DNA of 64,000 nt from Zygnema cylindricum. Lineage: Eukaryota > Streptophyta > Zygnematophyceae > Zygnematales > Zygnemataceae. The position numbers and the translations under genes are program-made. The notes under the pieces are model-generated. The model was not told the origin of the DNA. It worked only from the letters and a program-made list of their open reading frames with translations, and made no database searches. This document shows positions 10,388-24,800 of this stretch, one piece after another. How positions within the stretch are numbered: position 1 is the first letter of the stretch; every line of letters begins with the position of its first letter. The stretch lies in NCBI GenBank assembly GCA_037447655.1, contig JBBHKE010002481.1, forward strand, positions 260,184 to 324,183, written 5' to 3'.

Positions 10388-10425
10388 ATGTGTGTGTGTG
10401 TGTGTGTGTGCGTGTGTGTGTGTGT
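10388..10425 (+). repeat. (TG)n microsatellite
   Basis: About 18 TG units with one CG interruption. Confidence 0.95.
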
Positions 10426-10916
10426 AAACTTTTACGTAATTCAGTCCGACTGTAGGTTTGAATGTACGATTAATTTAGCCCAATTCATGGGTAGGTGCTT
10501 CAAATTGGGAATTTTCCAATTTTGATCATTGAGAAAAAACTAATGGACGCTGGAGTCCAGAATTCAGCAGACATCTCCAATACTTTTTGGATTCATGTTT
10601 CCGGAGTCATGTATCCATTAACAAAGGGCACTTGCCAACTCATGTACAAAGGAAGAGCTTCCATGATATATCACTTTTTCAGTTTTTTAACAAGCGTGGC
10701 AATTTACAAAGGTTATACAAACAATATGACTTTCCCAATTTGGTGAACATCAAAAATATTTTCTAGCATCAACGACTAATCAACGACCAATTATCAGAAA
10801 TAATCCCCAATATTGCACAAAATTAGTAGGCGATTCAGCCTTGACAAGCCCTGTAACTCAACCAGCATTGTAACCAAGACAGCACTGTTAAATACAAGGG
10901 AAAATGAGGAACATAC

Positions 10917-11156
10917 CCGTCGTCCTGTATATAGTTTACGAGCTTCAACCCAGTCCTGAAGTCAACATGTATGGCAGGCAGGAGATGATACTCCAAAAGT
11001 GGAAAACCTGAACTTTCTATCTCCCTCAAAATCATACCAACTCCTCCAGCATTTAATACATTATATCCCTGTAACAGTGTGGACAAGTTTCCTCGATCAC
11101 AAACGACAATATTTCCCACCACTTTCTTGGGGTCAAGCGCCTCTTCTGAACAAAAT
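10917..11156 (-). CDS. Subtilase exon, PA domain
   Basis: 240 nt. Acceptor TTGTGTCAG|A, donor [42 protein letters not shown] and [19 protein letters not shown] are typical of the protease-associated insert between the oxyanion Asn and the catalytic Ser. This is the last subtilase exon I can place. Confidence 0.9.
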
Positions 11157-12822
11157 CTGACACAAGCAAACGAAGTTGGTGGCAGTTGAGTTGGAAACAA
11201 AAAAATGACACCATTCAAAATCATTATAAAATGAAAATGCTTACTGCAAAATCCACAGTTTTGAAAAAGCTGGTGCACAACAGTACACTGTGAATCGTTT
11301 GACCACTAAGAATATTTAGCGTGGGGTTTATATCAGTGATATTGATTTTGATTCAGTTCCAAATGGCGTGGGCCATTTTTTCCAACTTTGAAGAATTGGC
11401 GTTAAGAAAAAAAAATTAGTAATATTAATGCTATTTATGGTCAGAAGGCAAAAAAAAACTTGCTCCAAATTAGTGCTACTAACGCTAATATCACTTCACA
11501 GTCTAGTCACGGAAAAGGTAAAAACCACTTTCTTCCTGCAACTATCCAGGCATTCAGCAAAAACACGTTAAAACTTAGCCCACCTACAATAAAGCTTGAG
11601 AGTCACCACAGAAACTTCAGTAGTAGAAGAAATTAGTCGCCTAAAATTTGTAAGCATCCAAGAAAGAGATACAACGAGCATCTAACCTTGCACTTGTCGC
11701 CCCCAGAAGAGCTGCGGTTCCTCCATAGACAAGAGGAGACATTGGTGCTATATCTCCAGTGCTTACAGTTCCATTTGTGGCTGCAAAACCCTGTCCAAAG
11801 TTTTGTAAACATACAACTGTTATCCAAATGCATTATAAATTAATCATCAACATATTTCATTCCTGCTATGAAAAAGGTAGAATACACAAAATACTACACA
11901 AATAATGCACAAATACTGCATATACTACACAAGTACTGCAAGAATAATGTTAAGGTATGGGGAAACAACACTGAGATTGAGGACGCATATTAATTTTGCC
12001 CACTGACATAGTGAGCTCCTGCTGAGCTAAATTTCCTGGCAAGTAATCAGAGACGGCCACAGGCCTCCTTGAAACTGTACCTTATATTGCGTTGAATTTC
12101 CCGTATACACATACTTGTAACTCGTCGAATCACTGCCAGGAAAAATATAATCATAAGAACTTGTGAGACTTCTTGGTACAGAAGTGGCACCCACTGAGAG
12201 GTACCATGGAGCAATATTGGTCACCGTTTCTGGATCAGGTCCTGAATTTCCTGCAGAAACGATAGTAGGAATTCCACTTATTGCTGCAGCTAAAGATCCG
12301 GAATCAATGACGGAGTCCCAAGGATTATCAGGAGCTTCATTTCCTCCAAGAGATATTGATATCACATCAACATTATCTCTAATTGCATCATCAAAGGCCC
12401 GGAAAATGGCAGAAGAGTAGCAGGAGTAGCCCTCAGTATCTATTGCTGCTCCGAAGCACACCTGAAATAGAATTGATACGCAAAAAAAAAAAGTGAACAC
12501 GCCTAGCAAAGTAGATCTATCTGCCTAAAGCGAATAGTAATGAAATGAAATAATAGCATCCGTGTTGTAAATCAACAGTTCCAAGGCGAAATTTGGAGCT
12601 TTCATTTGCGACAGATATGAAAACATAGGTACTATCATAGGCTATGATTATTATAGAACACTTATGTGCAGCTGCTCCCTTTGGTACTCTACAACATTTA
12701 TACAGCAAGAATGTTTACTCTCACTTTCTCCCTCCCTCCCTCTTTCTCTCCCATTTCTTCTCCTCTCGCCGTCTCCCTCTCTCTCTCTCTCCCTCTCTTC
12801 CTCCACCTCACCCCCACCCTCT

Positions 12823-12863
<41 letters not shown>

Positions 12864-15800
12864 AACTCACTTTCCTGTAAGTGAACGGTTCAAAAAAAAA
12901 ATTGGCACACCGTTACCAATTGGCAATTGTTGATTGAGCCTTGTCCCAAATAACAACAATCAAAAAGCGAATACAAGCCAAAATGAGTTGTTGGGGCCAA
13001 GAAAGGGGCAAAAGAGAATGTTACACCAGCATACTCGATGGAATTTTCAATGTTTCTTTCATTTTATTTTCAAGATTCGTAGAAGATTTAAGAATATATT
13101 TTTAAGCATTGATTAAGAGGGGGACAATCCATTCAACGGTTCAAAGGCGAAATCTGGGGCGTTTATTCTGTTAAATAAACGGTGCAGATCTCCAGTTACA
13201 ACTCTCAGAACGCATCATGCAGGCGCCTACTGAGGCAAGATGATGTTTCGAATATTCGGGCAAAGAGTCGTCGAACGAGCATAAATTCGTTAGAAACTAT
13301 AGTCGGAATGAAATTTAGCGTTTCACACACCGATCAGGACAAACGGAGAAACCGACTGGTCAGCCCCCGTTCTCAAATAGCGCAGTGCCCACCCTGTCGG
13401 ACCCGAAAACAGTTAAACAATTACTTTTAAATGGTCAAAAAATTGAACCTTTTGTCGGTAATGTTTAAAATATTCGAACTAAAACATTTAAAATTCCTTT
13501 GCATGGATGGCACTGTACTACTTAGATAAGTGGAAAATCGTCGAGTTCGGGCATCCAATACCCAGGTTCAAACCTTGATGGAAAGTGTCTTTTTATATTT
13601 TTCTAGATTTTTGAACTCATAAGGTAGAACAATATCGAACTCATCGAACTCATCGAACTCAAACAGACCACAGTAATTTTGGTTCGACAGGATAGACACT
13701 ATGTTAGATGCATAAACTAGTTTCCTGCCCATTTTCTACAATTTTTGGGCGAATTCTGTGAGTTTTTAAATTAAGTTCACAATTGTTTTATGCATGAGGG
13801 AACGAGGACTTAACTGCACTTTCCATCGCTGTTAAAAGTTAGTGCATTTATGTGTGTTAAGAGGTGTTAGTAATAACTACATTAAGTTATGTTTGCCACA
13901 TGGCGCATTATTGGCAATTTAATTAGAAAGTGTTATTAACATTGATTAATAATTTTGGGTCAAAAACCCCACAATCGAATCAGTGCATTTAACTTTAATA
14001 GCCTTTGGCTTACCTGATTCCTTTCTTGCAATAATGTCTTACGTTCATATTTGCAAGTGCTTCTGTACTGATTTATGCAAGTTATGCTACACTTCCTACA
14101 CTCTAACCCTTGCAAATTTTGGAACAGTCGTCTTGTAGAAGTGTCTGCAAACATTCTTGCAAAATTCTGTGCACTAATTTCGTGCATTTCGTGCATTTCT
14201 TTCTTGTAAATCTCTCGACATTCATTGGTTCAGTTTTCTCACCTTATAAACAGCTATGTGAGCCTCATGAGCAATTCCATATGTTGTACCAAAATCAAGA
14301 CTACCAATTGTGGCGTTTGGTGTGGGATTTCCACCGGCTGTGGATGCCACGTGGCTGCCATGGCCATCAGAGTCCCTTGGAGACCTATATTCCATAGGAC
14401 TTTCATCCTCCGGATCATACACTCCTCCAACAGCATCGAAGCCCTCAGGATAGTACCGGGCTCCGACTATTTTGCTGTAAAAGAAGCAACATGTTTGAAG
14501 GCTCCCGTAAGTTGAACGGTTTTTTTAAGAATTTTCTCAGGTTAATGTGGGTGCCTATTTGGTGGATTCCACAGTATTGCTGAGGGAAGTGCCATGGACC
14601 GTGAACTAATCTTGCGACACTGGCCATCGCTATAAGTGATCATTCGTCGGGCAGTCAACGCGTCTATTTTTTTTTTCAGTCGCTGGATTTTCTTTTTGAG
14701 GCAAGCTATTAAAAAGTAAAGGTTTTTCCTTTCAATTTCTCCAAAAAAACAAAAACAAATCCAATAGGCGAAGATAAAATTAAACGCCTTAACTGCCCTT
14801 AACTGCCAGAAAAATGTTTAACACTAACAGTGTTGGGCAGTGTAGTGTACTCAATGCAAAAAGAAAAAAGAATGTCATGCGTACAAAAGTCTCCACATTT
14901 CTGCTTTACAATTCAAAGGGAAAAAATAGTGAAAGTCCTTACTTGTTGCACATATCGGATGTCCAGTTCTGTCCAATTTCACAACTTCGAACATATTTTG
15001 AGGGAGGAGCTGGAATATCTGTATCGTCGAAGCTCAAATCTTCGGGCCAAATTCCTGCCAAAGCATTATCAAACTGATCCAAAATCACAATTGAGATAAA
15101 TATGAAAACAAACTGAAAATTTTAAATGAAAAGCCAACAGTAAAGATGAGCATGGTTTAGAGTTACTGTTTCCGTTCATCTTATAGATGGTGCGCCGTTC
15201 AACACCATTAGCGCGGATTTAAAACTAGTAAGCATTTAAAATTGTTGTGATTCAATTATTCCTTGACGATTTTCAGTGTCCGCAATAGTACATCTTAAAA
15301 TCTCGCGATTAGCCCTTACTAATCTGTTGTTAACACTAATTTAATGTGCACAGGCTAAATAATAATAGTCAGGTGTCAATTTAACTACTCCATATTTTGT
15401 AAATTACATTTCATATACACGTGACACTTGAGACACTGACTGTTCTTTGAAAGTGACTGTGCGGAGACCGCTCTATAAAATGTGTGCACTTTTGCTCCAA
15501 AATTGTACACAAAATACACATATTGAGTCAGACTACCTTCAAGGAGTTCAAATAATAGTGGTCTGCACTGTCTTAGAGATGCAAAATATATGGATTCCTG
15601 ACGGCCACATTAATACGAGTGAATAAATCAAAAAACAGGAATAAAGTGCTGACATAAGAGAAAGAGAGAGTTTCAGACACAAAAGAAAGTGTGTTTTTCA
15701 TCTAAGTTCCTTAACTTATCCACTACGTTAAATTTTAAGATTTACTGCAAAATAAAAGTGCAGCATGACTATAGTTGGCAGTATGTCTCAGCATATCGGA

Positions 15801-18800
15801 GATTTGGTTGGAATTTGATTTTCTTAAATTTTATTGAAATTTGACAGTTTTGTAGGGATGCACTGCAAAAAGTGACAAACATGTGAAACGAAAGTAAACT
15901 ATTGATACACATAGGACTAGCCACGGAATCAGCACAATAAGTCATATCCCTAGTATCCGTTGGGATTGTCGGCCATCAGTTTTAGCCGCAAAAAAACATG
16001 GAAGTCTCATTTATTCAACGCAAAATTGCGTCGGCTTTTCAACAGATTTATAAACTGCGTAAGATTAAACACATTTTCTTTCTATCAACCATTGATGTAA
16101 TAACTTGAATAATGTTACAAAAAATAATTTTATTTTAAAATTGTACAATACATCACTGTTGATGTATGAACCACATGTAAACATTAGTGTTGTGTATCGG
16201 TAAAAAATTTATTGCGATAACACCGATACCGATAGTTATCGGTTATCGAACAGTCAGAAGTACCGATATATCGGTCCGAGACCAACAAATTCCATATCAG
16301 CGATAACTTAAAAAAAATATAGTATGCATTCAATAGTACTTTATAACATACTGTATTATATTACTGACTTTATATAGCGTGGCATACCACGTATAAGAAT
16401 CTGTTCCGTATCTGTTTAACTGAAATAAATTACGGACAGCGCAGCACATAAACGTTGACAAATTTAAAACAATACTTTATAGTTTTAAAACTATAGTACC
16501 GAAACGAAAATATTAAATTACGTTGACATCTGTCAGACTGCCGCCATTTTCTGCCACCATGGAAGTGATATGAGGGCGTAACTAACCTTGCCAAAAAAAA
16601 TTTACAGTCAAAACTGTGGAACCCAAGTAAAACCCCCTTAAATTAGAAATAATCAAGGAAATATCGCGATTTTTTACCGAAATCGGGGGGGAGGGGGTCC
16701 GCGGCGCGTCCGGGGAATAACACGTACAGTTGAGTGTACTGGCCGTACATTTATCTGTACGGTCAGTACAGTTATCGGCGATAGTTATCGATATCGGTGT
16801 TATCGCCGATAAACAACCGATATTATCGGTTAATTATCGGCGATAACACCGATTACGATATATTGTACCAATATATCGATTATTGGCAACCCGAAAAAAG
16901 GCCCATATCGGTTATCGGCAAATCCTTAGCGATACACAACACTAGTAAACATACTGTATATCTTGTATTTTTTTTTTTAACATGGACTTTTTATGCATCA
17001 TTGAACACCGAAAGTCTCGGACGGAATCAGTATATGTCACACACTCCACTGTATTAGCATTGTAACAAAATTGGAGACCGTATTACATGTGCTTATATGG
17101 TAAACAAGTATTAGACTTTAGTGACAAGCATTTTCATGGCATCAATAATTTGCGGTACTTCAAATATTGTACTGTTTCTATTGTATTGTCACTGACCCTC
17201 TTTTGCTAAATTACTTTCGATTGGATAAGTATTTTGTCATTTATTTTCCATTCTTAGCAACCAAGAAATTTAGAGACAAAAAAACGTATACCGTGTATCG
17301 TCACAACAGTAAAGAAACTAATAGCGTGGGTTTAATAATAGCGTCAATAAATCTAATTCAGTCAAATCACGTGGCTGATTCTGAACAGTTTAAAACATTA
17401 GAGTAAAGAAAAAAAGCAACGGGTGTCATTGACACTATTTTAGGTCCGAGGGGTAAAATTTAGGGGCACCAAAATAGTGTCATTGACACTAAGAACGATA
17501 CACAGTCTACCTTCTCGGCTCGTAGAAAAAGTAATTCTATTCCAATCCACTGGACGATGTCACATTTCAAATAACATTTGCGTTAGTTTAGAAAAAGACG
17601 GAGAAAAAAAAAAAGACGAGAAAGTACAGCAGATAGGAAACTGACCTGTATCCAAAAACCCAATCACCACTCCTTTTCCTTTTGTTTTCGACCAAAGTCC
17701 AGGAGGTACACTCTTTAGTGGCTGATCTAGCCCCAAAAGAAAAGGGGTATAAGTTGTTTGTGGACGAAAAACAACATCTGGTTGAACAGATAAGACGCCT
17801 TCCATCTCTGTTTACCCATCCAATCAAGGAGTCGAGTTTTTTTTAAGAAAAAATAACAATAACTGCAGTAATAGTTATTGTAAAGCAAAACAAAAGCAAA
17901 ACTAAAACAAAATTAAAGCACACAACCATTTGAAAAGCTGCTCATCAACATTGTACATAGACCTTTATTGCTACCTCTCTCTCTCGCCCTCTCTCTCTCG
18001 CCCTCTCTCCCTCCCCCTTTTCCTCCACTCCCTCTCCTTCCTCCTCCCCCGCTCCCTCTCCCTCTCCTTTTTTTCCTTCTCTCTCTCTCCCTCTCCCTCT
18101 CCCTAAGTGTGGACACAAATAGTATACCATAAATATAGTGGACCAGAAAGAGTATTTTGGGTGCCATGCCTGTTTTCGATCTGAAAATGAACAGTTTTAT
18201 GCATTAATGGGTGTATAACCGAAAAAAGAGTAAGAAAAGAAACAAGAAAACTAGAAAAAAATGAAAAAAATGTGTTGATTACTAGCTGAAATATTTAAAA
18301 TTTTGAGTTTTCGCCGGATTAGAATATGGCATAAGAAATTTGTGAAAGGAAAAAACAGTGGAAATACAATTAAACGGTCGACTCTTGTACTGATCGAGTA
18401 TTGGATGGTTTAAATTGGATTGTAACTTTTTTGTCCAAAGATGTTTTAAGAATTTCTTATTTGGATTCTTGAATATCAAACATATATATATTATATATAC
18501 CCTAGAGAAAAGTTGTGTCGTGTACAACATGTCAAAATTGAATTTTTTTTTCTGAAATTTAAGAGGAATCGATCACTTTTTACTTAATTTGACTTATTTG
18601 ACAACTTCTGACTCTGTTTGATGATTTTAGACTTAACTGACTTCAATTGACTTTCATTTGACTTTTACCTGACACTATTGACTTTATTTGCCTTTCTTTG
18701 ACTATGATTCACTTTCCTAACTTTCTTGGCTTTTAATTAGACATTTTTTAACCTTTTTGTTTGTGTCCATTGTTTGTCTATGCTGTCTTTACCTGACTTT

Positions 18801-21800
18801 GTTGACTTTGTTTGACTTTTGTTGACTTTTTTATAACTATGTTTTCACTTTGCTTGGCGTTGTTTAACTTTTTTTGATTTTGTTGCTTTTGTTTTTTTTT
18901 TTTTTGCTCTCTAGGTGGTTCCGTAAATTGTCTCGAAGCCCATTTAGGTCAAATCCGGCCGGGAAGTATGCGAGGAAACCATAGGCATCACCATTGCAAT
19001 GAAACATTTATTTTATGGGGAGCCCGACAACGATTTCGGGTACAAATGCTCTTTTCTTTGCCTCCAATTCATATTTGAGTGACGCTGTTTTCCTATGTTG
19101 GGTTCTATTTGAAATGGTTTTTTTCCGAAAGAATTGGAGGTTTTGGGTGTCATGAGTCGAACCACGAGAATGGATTTAAAACATCTTGCTACACATGTCA
19201 CGTCACACAAAGGCAGCCTCATTTCACCATGGTATGAGAGGGTCTCTCACTGCATCATTTTTATGTTATAATTTATTTCAAATGATATGATGTCTGATTG
19301 TTGTTAAGTCACACATGTCACGTCATATCATCTATAAACATGTTAAGTAAGAACCTTTTTTCATTTGGGAAGAATCTTATTCATTTGAGACGAATACACC
19401 GTGAATTGTTATTAGCATGAAGGAAGTACTCGTGTGGGGTTTATGTTAGAGTTCATAGTACTAATTCGGTTTCCAAATGACGGAGCTGTTTCTAAAACAA
19501 CTCTTTTGTCTTTTGAAATTTTTTAATCGTTCAAAAAGCCTTAGCACACTTAACTATTTTAGTTACTTTTGTCTATGTTAATCGACTCTTTTTTTTCTCT
19601 TTCCTTTTTTGACTCAACTGTTTTTGTCTTTTCTCTTTGTCTTTGGCTTTAGTCTTTTGGCTTTTGTCTTTGGTTTTTGTCTTTTGTCTTTTGACTTCAC
19701 TCTTCCGTCTTTTGTCTTTGTCTTTGGCTTTTGTCTTTTGTCTTTTGTCTTTTGTCTTTTGTCTTTTGTCTTTTGTCTTTTGTCTTCTGTCTTCTGTCTT
19801 CTGTCCTTTGTCCCTTTTCTTGTCTTTTCACATTTTCTCTCTCTCTCTCTCTTTTTGTCTTTTTTCTCTTTTCAGAATGAAAACCCGAATTCTCCTAGCG
19901 GCTATTCCGAGACTATCCTCGAAGCCGATGAAGTCGCGGTCGCGACGGGACCGGCCGGTTTTGCTCATGCAATTACTAATATTGATAGTACCGGAATTTC
20001 GTATTTATTAGCCTGTCAAGACGCACTTTATGATTTGAAAAACCCAAGAACCGATTACAAAGTTTGGAAGGACTTGTAACAAACCAAGAAACATAGTAGA
20101 ATGTTTTGTCAGGAAACATGTATATCACTTGTTCTTTTGTACATTTGGATTGGTTTTTAGGAAAAGAAATAGGAAAAGAAATAGGAAAAGAAATAAGAAG
20201 AGAAGTAGTTTCCTTGTTATTCGATTCATTTGAGTCTTCGGTGAAGATATTAAATGATTGGTTGGTCAATAGAGGCCAATAATAATCGGTGGGATTGTGA
20301 AAGTTTTGGTTGCTTTTTTTGGTCTTGTGAAAATGACAAGTGCAAGGCATCAATACCATATGTTGATTAGTCTCAATACCATATTTTGTTTAGCTTCAAT
20401 TTCATATTTTAGCTCTCAGCTTCGTTTCAATACCATATTTTGTTTCGTTTCAATACCATATTTTTACTTAGTTTCAATACCATATCTTGCTTAGTCTTTT
20501 ACGCGACATCTTCATCCTCTTTTGTTAGATAAGATATCAGCACATAGTTGATTTGTGGGCATGAATTTTGCGCAAAAAAAAAAATTCAAGGTATTCAGAA
20601 ACTTGTTTTTTGAGAATATGAGAATATGGATATGAGAATATGGATATGAGAATTAGGTTTGTGTTGAGGAATGAGGATCTTCGTGACACGCTCGAACACC
20701 ACTATTAGAAGTTTCCAAAGACAAGTGTAATAATATAACAATAATAGAGCTGGAGTTTAGTACGATGAATAATAGGTGTGATAAAAGTTTTGTTGTTGAC
20801 ATTCCTAATCATTGAAATTATAAATCCATTGGTGGTAAGTTTTTATAGGGACATGACTTTATTAAAAAGCGTGAATTGCAAAAATATGTTTGTAACTTTT
20901 AATCATGTTATGTCACATCTGAGTCCTCGTCTCTTGGATGGAAAAACACATAACGTTATTTTGCATCTATATTGCCTATAATTGACAAAACCAATAACAA
21001 AAGTACAAAAAGTACCATATTTATCAATGAGAGACATTTTGTCAAACTTGAGTATCTAACAATATTCTAAGTAAATATATTTTCCTTCTTTTGTTTTTTG
21101 GTTTTTTGTTTGATAATCTTATGTGACATCTTTCACCTTCGATTTGTTCTTTCTTTTTTTGATTTCCATGTACTCAGATGGTTCTCCAATGCGCTTTTTG
21201 TAGAAAGCTTATTACTCGGTAGAGCTCAGTGGCTGAGTGTTTTTTTCAACATTTATAATACTAAAACACACAAAATTGTACACAAAATTGTACAGAATAT
21301 TGTATATAATATTGCATACGATCGTGCATATTGTATTGTACAAGATACTTTTTCAAAATATTGAAATATAAGAGACATTATTTCCCTATTCATCCAAAAT
21401 CACCAATATGTCGCTCCATATTGAGGACCAACGAAGGACAAAAAAAAGAGACAAAGGGGAGAAAGGGAAGGGGGGAGAGAGAAGAAAGGGAACTTGTTTC
21501 TCTTTAGGGAAATTATTTGGTTAAGGTCAACAACACATAGTCAAAAAACAAACAAACCTATGGAAACGTTAGTCAAGTTGATAAGGTCGAGAGCACTTTT
21601 ATTTAAGTACCATCATCTTACAAGGAGAGTCAATTATTTCTTTACTGACATACCGTTTTAACTTCATTTAACTTTCTAAAAAATGTGATAAAGCTCATAA
21701 AAACGCTCATAAAATAGCCGTGTTATATCCTTCCTTCCTATCTATCGACCTACGTTTTTTCCTCCACTTAAATTATAACTTAGAGAGATGTGGTTTTACG

Positions 21801-24800
21801 GTACTTTCTGTACTTACTGTACTTTCCATACTTTCTTGAGGTAAATTTCATAGTTTTCATTCAATCGTGTTTCCAAAGAAAGAAGTTGAAGCAACTAAGG
21901 AAAATAGCAAATAGACAGACCTAAAAAAAAAGCTTCAATTAAAAACTTTTCGACTCAAAGTGACACTTTCCTTCATCCAATGGTTGTGGGTGTGAAAGAA
22001 AAAAAAAAAAGGTAAATAAGACACAAATAAAGGCGAAAAAAGAAAGAAATTTTGAAGTCTTAAGTTGCTGCTTCCTCATCGGTTTCGCCCTCTACTGCTC
22101 CCTTTGAAGAGGAGAGAGGAAGCTTCTCGGAAGGTGACGACGGTGTCACAGTGGAAACTGGTACGGCTCTCTCTTTACCCCCTTTAGAAGCATTTCCGTA
22201 CCATATCATACCCAAAATAGCAACAGCCATTCCTACGACCACCTGGAGTAAATTCATGATAAAAGTGAAGTTAAAACACGACTCGAGAAAAGAACATAGA
22301 ATTCTTTATTTGAATCCGATTTTGAAATGATTGATAAAACGGGAGAGTTGGTTTCGTTGATTGTGGAACATCAACAACTACTAAAAGTGAACATGTTTTG
22401 AAAGAGATGTTTTACTGTGATCTCGGAAATTCAGGTGTTAATGTAAAAGGTTATACAATATTTTTGAGTTAAAGTGCTCGGACTCGTGAAATTCTGATTC
22501 CATTCCAGTTGATTTCCATGGAAGCTTGTTACTTTTTAGATTGCAGTATCCTGGTTTTTATGCTTTTCCTCCTTTTTTTCCCCCTTCTTTTTCCTCCTTT
22601 TTTTTCCTCCTTTCTTTTTCTCGTTTTCAAATTACGATGTTGATATTGATGGAAGTTTACTTTCACTGCAAATCGCAAAAATCCTGACTTTCTTGTTTTT
22701 CGGATTCCATTCAACTTTAAAATTTTCAAATTTCCTGCGATTATGTGAAAAATATTTATTTTCAATTTTCAATTTTCTTTCCATCTTCTCAGACTCACCT
22801 GCGCATTAAGGCCTTCCCGACCGAAAATAGTGAATCCAAGAATGAGGACGAGTACAGTCTTCATGTGTCCGAGTACTTGGAAGGAAACTGCCGTGAACCT
22901 TCCGATGCAGATAAATTGACTCAAGTTGACTCCTACTGCCATAAGACAGGAGACAATTATGCACGTCTGGACCCCCAAACCACTTCAAAATATTATAAAA
23001 ACGAATCTTACGAAAAGTCGATATTGTCTATTATTATCGCCGATTAAGGGCGACTTAAAAAGAAAGTACAGCATTGAGAATTTATGACAACGCTAGAACT
23101 GTTAACTCGTTACACAAAAATAATCCAGTGGCAAAAATTGAGATAACATCAGCTAAATGTTTCCTAATTAAATAACATCGACGAGAAATGTAGCAATGAC
23201 AAATGACTACCGCCACTGATTTAAATGGCCTCCGTAATTATAAACCATACTACTTCAAACTAATTTGTTAAAACTGTTTTTGAGATTTAGCTGAGAAAGA
23301 TCTGCTCCCTATAAACAGCCTCACACAGCTTGGGAAACATCCCAAAGGAAACATAGATGGCAACATCCTTGTATCTATATTGACAAAATCCACGCGAGTG
23401 GTACACCGCAATATTAGAGTTAATAGCACTAATTCCATCGCATTTTTTATTGCCCACTGAACACAAAAAATAGTGTTATTAATACTAACTGTTTTTTTCT
23501 TAATGCTTTTTCTTTTTGCGGTTCACGATCGCCCACGTCATTTAACCAGGAAATATAATTAGTAGCACTAAAGAGTCCTCATACTAATCATTTCTTAACG
23601 CTAATAGCGATTTACGGTGTAGTAATCGATGTCCAAATAAACAAAAGTCAGGGCTCAGGCTTAGAGCTCTAACATTTGAGGTCTAAGATTTGAGGTTAAA
23701 GATTTGAGTTTAGATTACCAGGTTTCGGGGTTAAAGCTTCTTTTTTACTTGTACTTACCACTGATGGGACACTGTAGTCATATTTGTCGACTCGATGATT
23801 GGTTAAGTAGTAATCTGCGAATGGGCCTATCAAAATTAAACTTCCTGCTTGCACAGGAGCTGTGTGGGCTAAAAGGTCAAAGGATCCCAGACGATACTTC
23901 TTCTGAAGAAAATGCACATACTGGATAGGAAAAATACGCACAAAAAAAACACGCAGAAAATGACAAGGGATTTTTGCACAATGTTAAAAAGACAAATGAT
24001 AAAAACCACAATGGACCAACTTAGTGAGACCTGCAAATTCCAGATCGCAAAATGAGGTTCGAAAGCAAACTATTTGAGGACAATATATGCTAAGGATGAG
24101 GACAACACAAAAAATTAGTGGTTTAGTTGTGAGTGGCTTAGTTGTGGCTTAGTTGTATGCACGGTTTAGTTGAGGGGGAAGAAAAAAAATCAGAGGAAGG
24201 GTCATGAGAAGGAAACACGGGAAATTGTTTCTAGCTGGAAGAGGAAGAACAACTATGGGCATTGTTTATTTCAATTCATTTTGTTTATTTTGTAAACTTA
24301 TTTATTTTTGACTTTAACTCATGATGTGGAATATATATGATCCACTCTAGTTACAGGGAAGTAACGGCACACCAGTCATTGAACCAAAAATTACCACACT
24401 GCTTTTGCCCCATATTATTATAGTTTTATGAGACATAATTATCTGAAGGTTAATTGCCCATTACTTGAAGCCAACGCATTTATTGTGGATCGCCAACAAT
24501 TGAAGAGAGTGTGTGAATTACAAGCATCCACATAAGCTCTCTTCCTTTGCACATGAGGGCCAAGAAATAAATAGGAGCCTGAGTGGTTCGAATACATCTG
24601 AGCCAAATTGTTAAAAACGAATCGTACAACCAGTCTCAAATTTTAGGCAGAATTAGGATACTGTTCACAATGAAAAATGTGCAAATAACATTCAAGGTAT
24701 GGCGAGTAGCACTTAACAATGTTCGTTCAGTAATGATTAGCAAAAGTATGCCGGAAAATGTCAGCAACATTTTACGCTTTGGTGCGAGAAACAATATGGA

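Noticed and set aside
19609-20079. 156-aa plus frame starting in TTTTGTC repeats
   Set aside because: The N-terminal two-thirds is repeat upstream of a strong acceptor; only 19876-20079 is coding.
23310-23400. Minus-strand open stretch with a protein-like composition ([20 protein letters not shown])
   Set aside because: Short, unrecognised, runs into a MITE end, and fits neither the missing subtilase nor the transporter exon.
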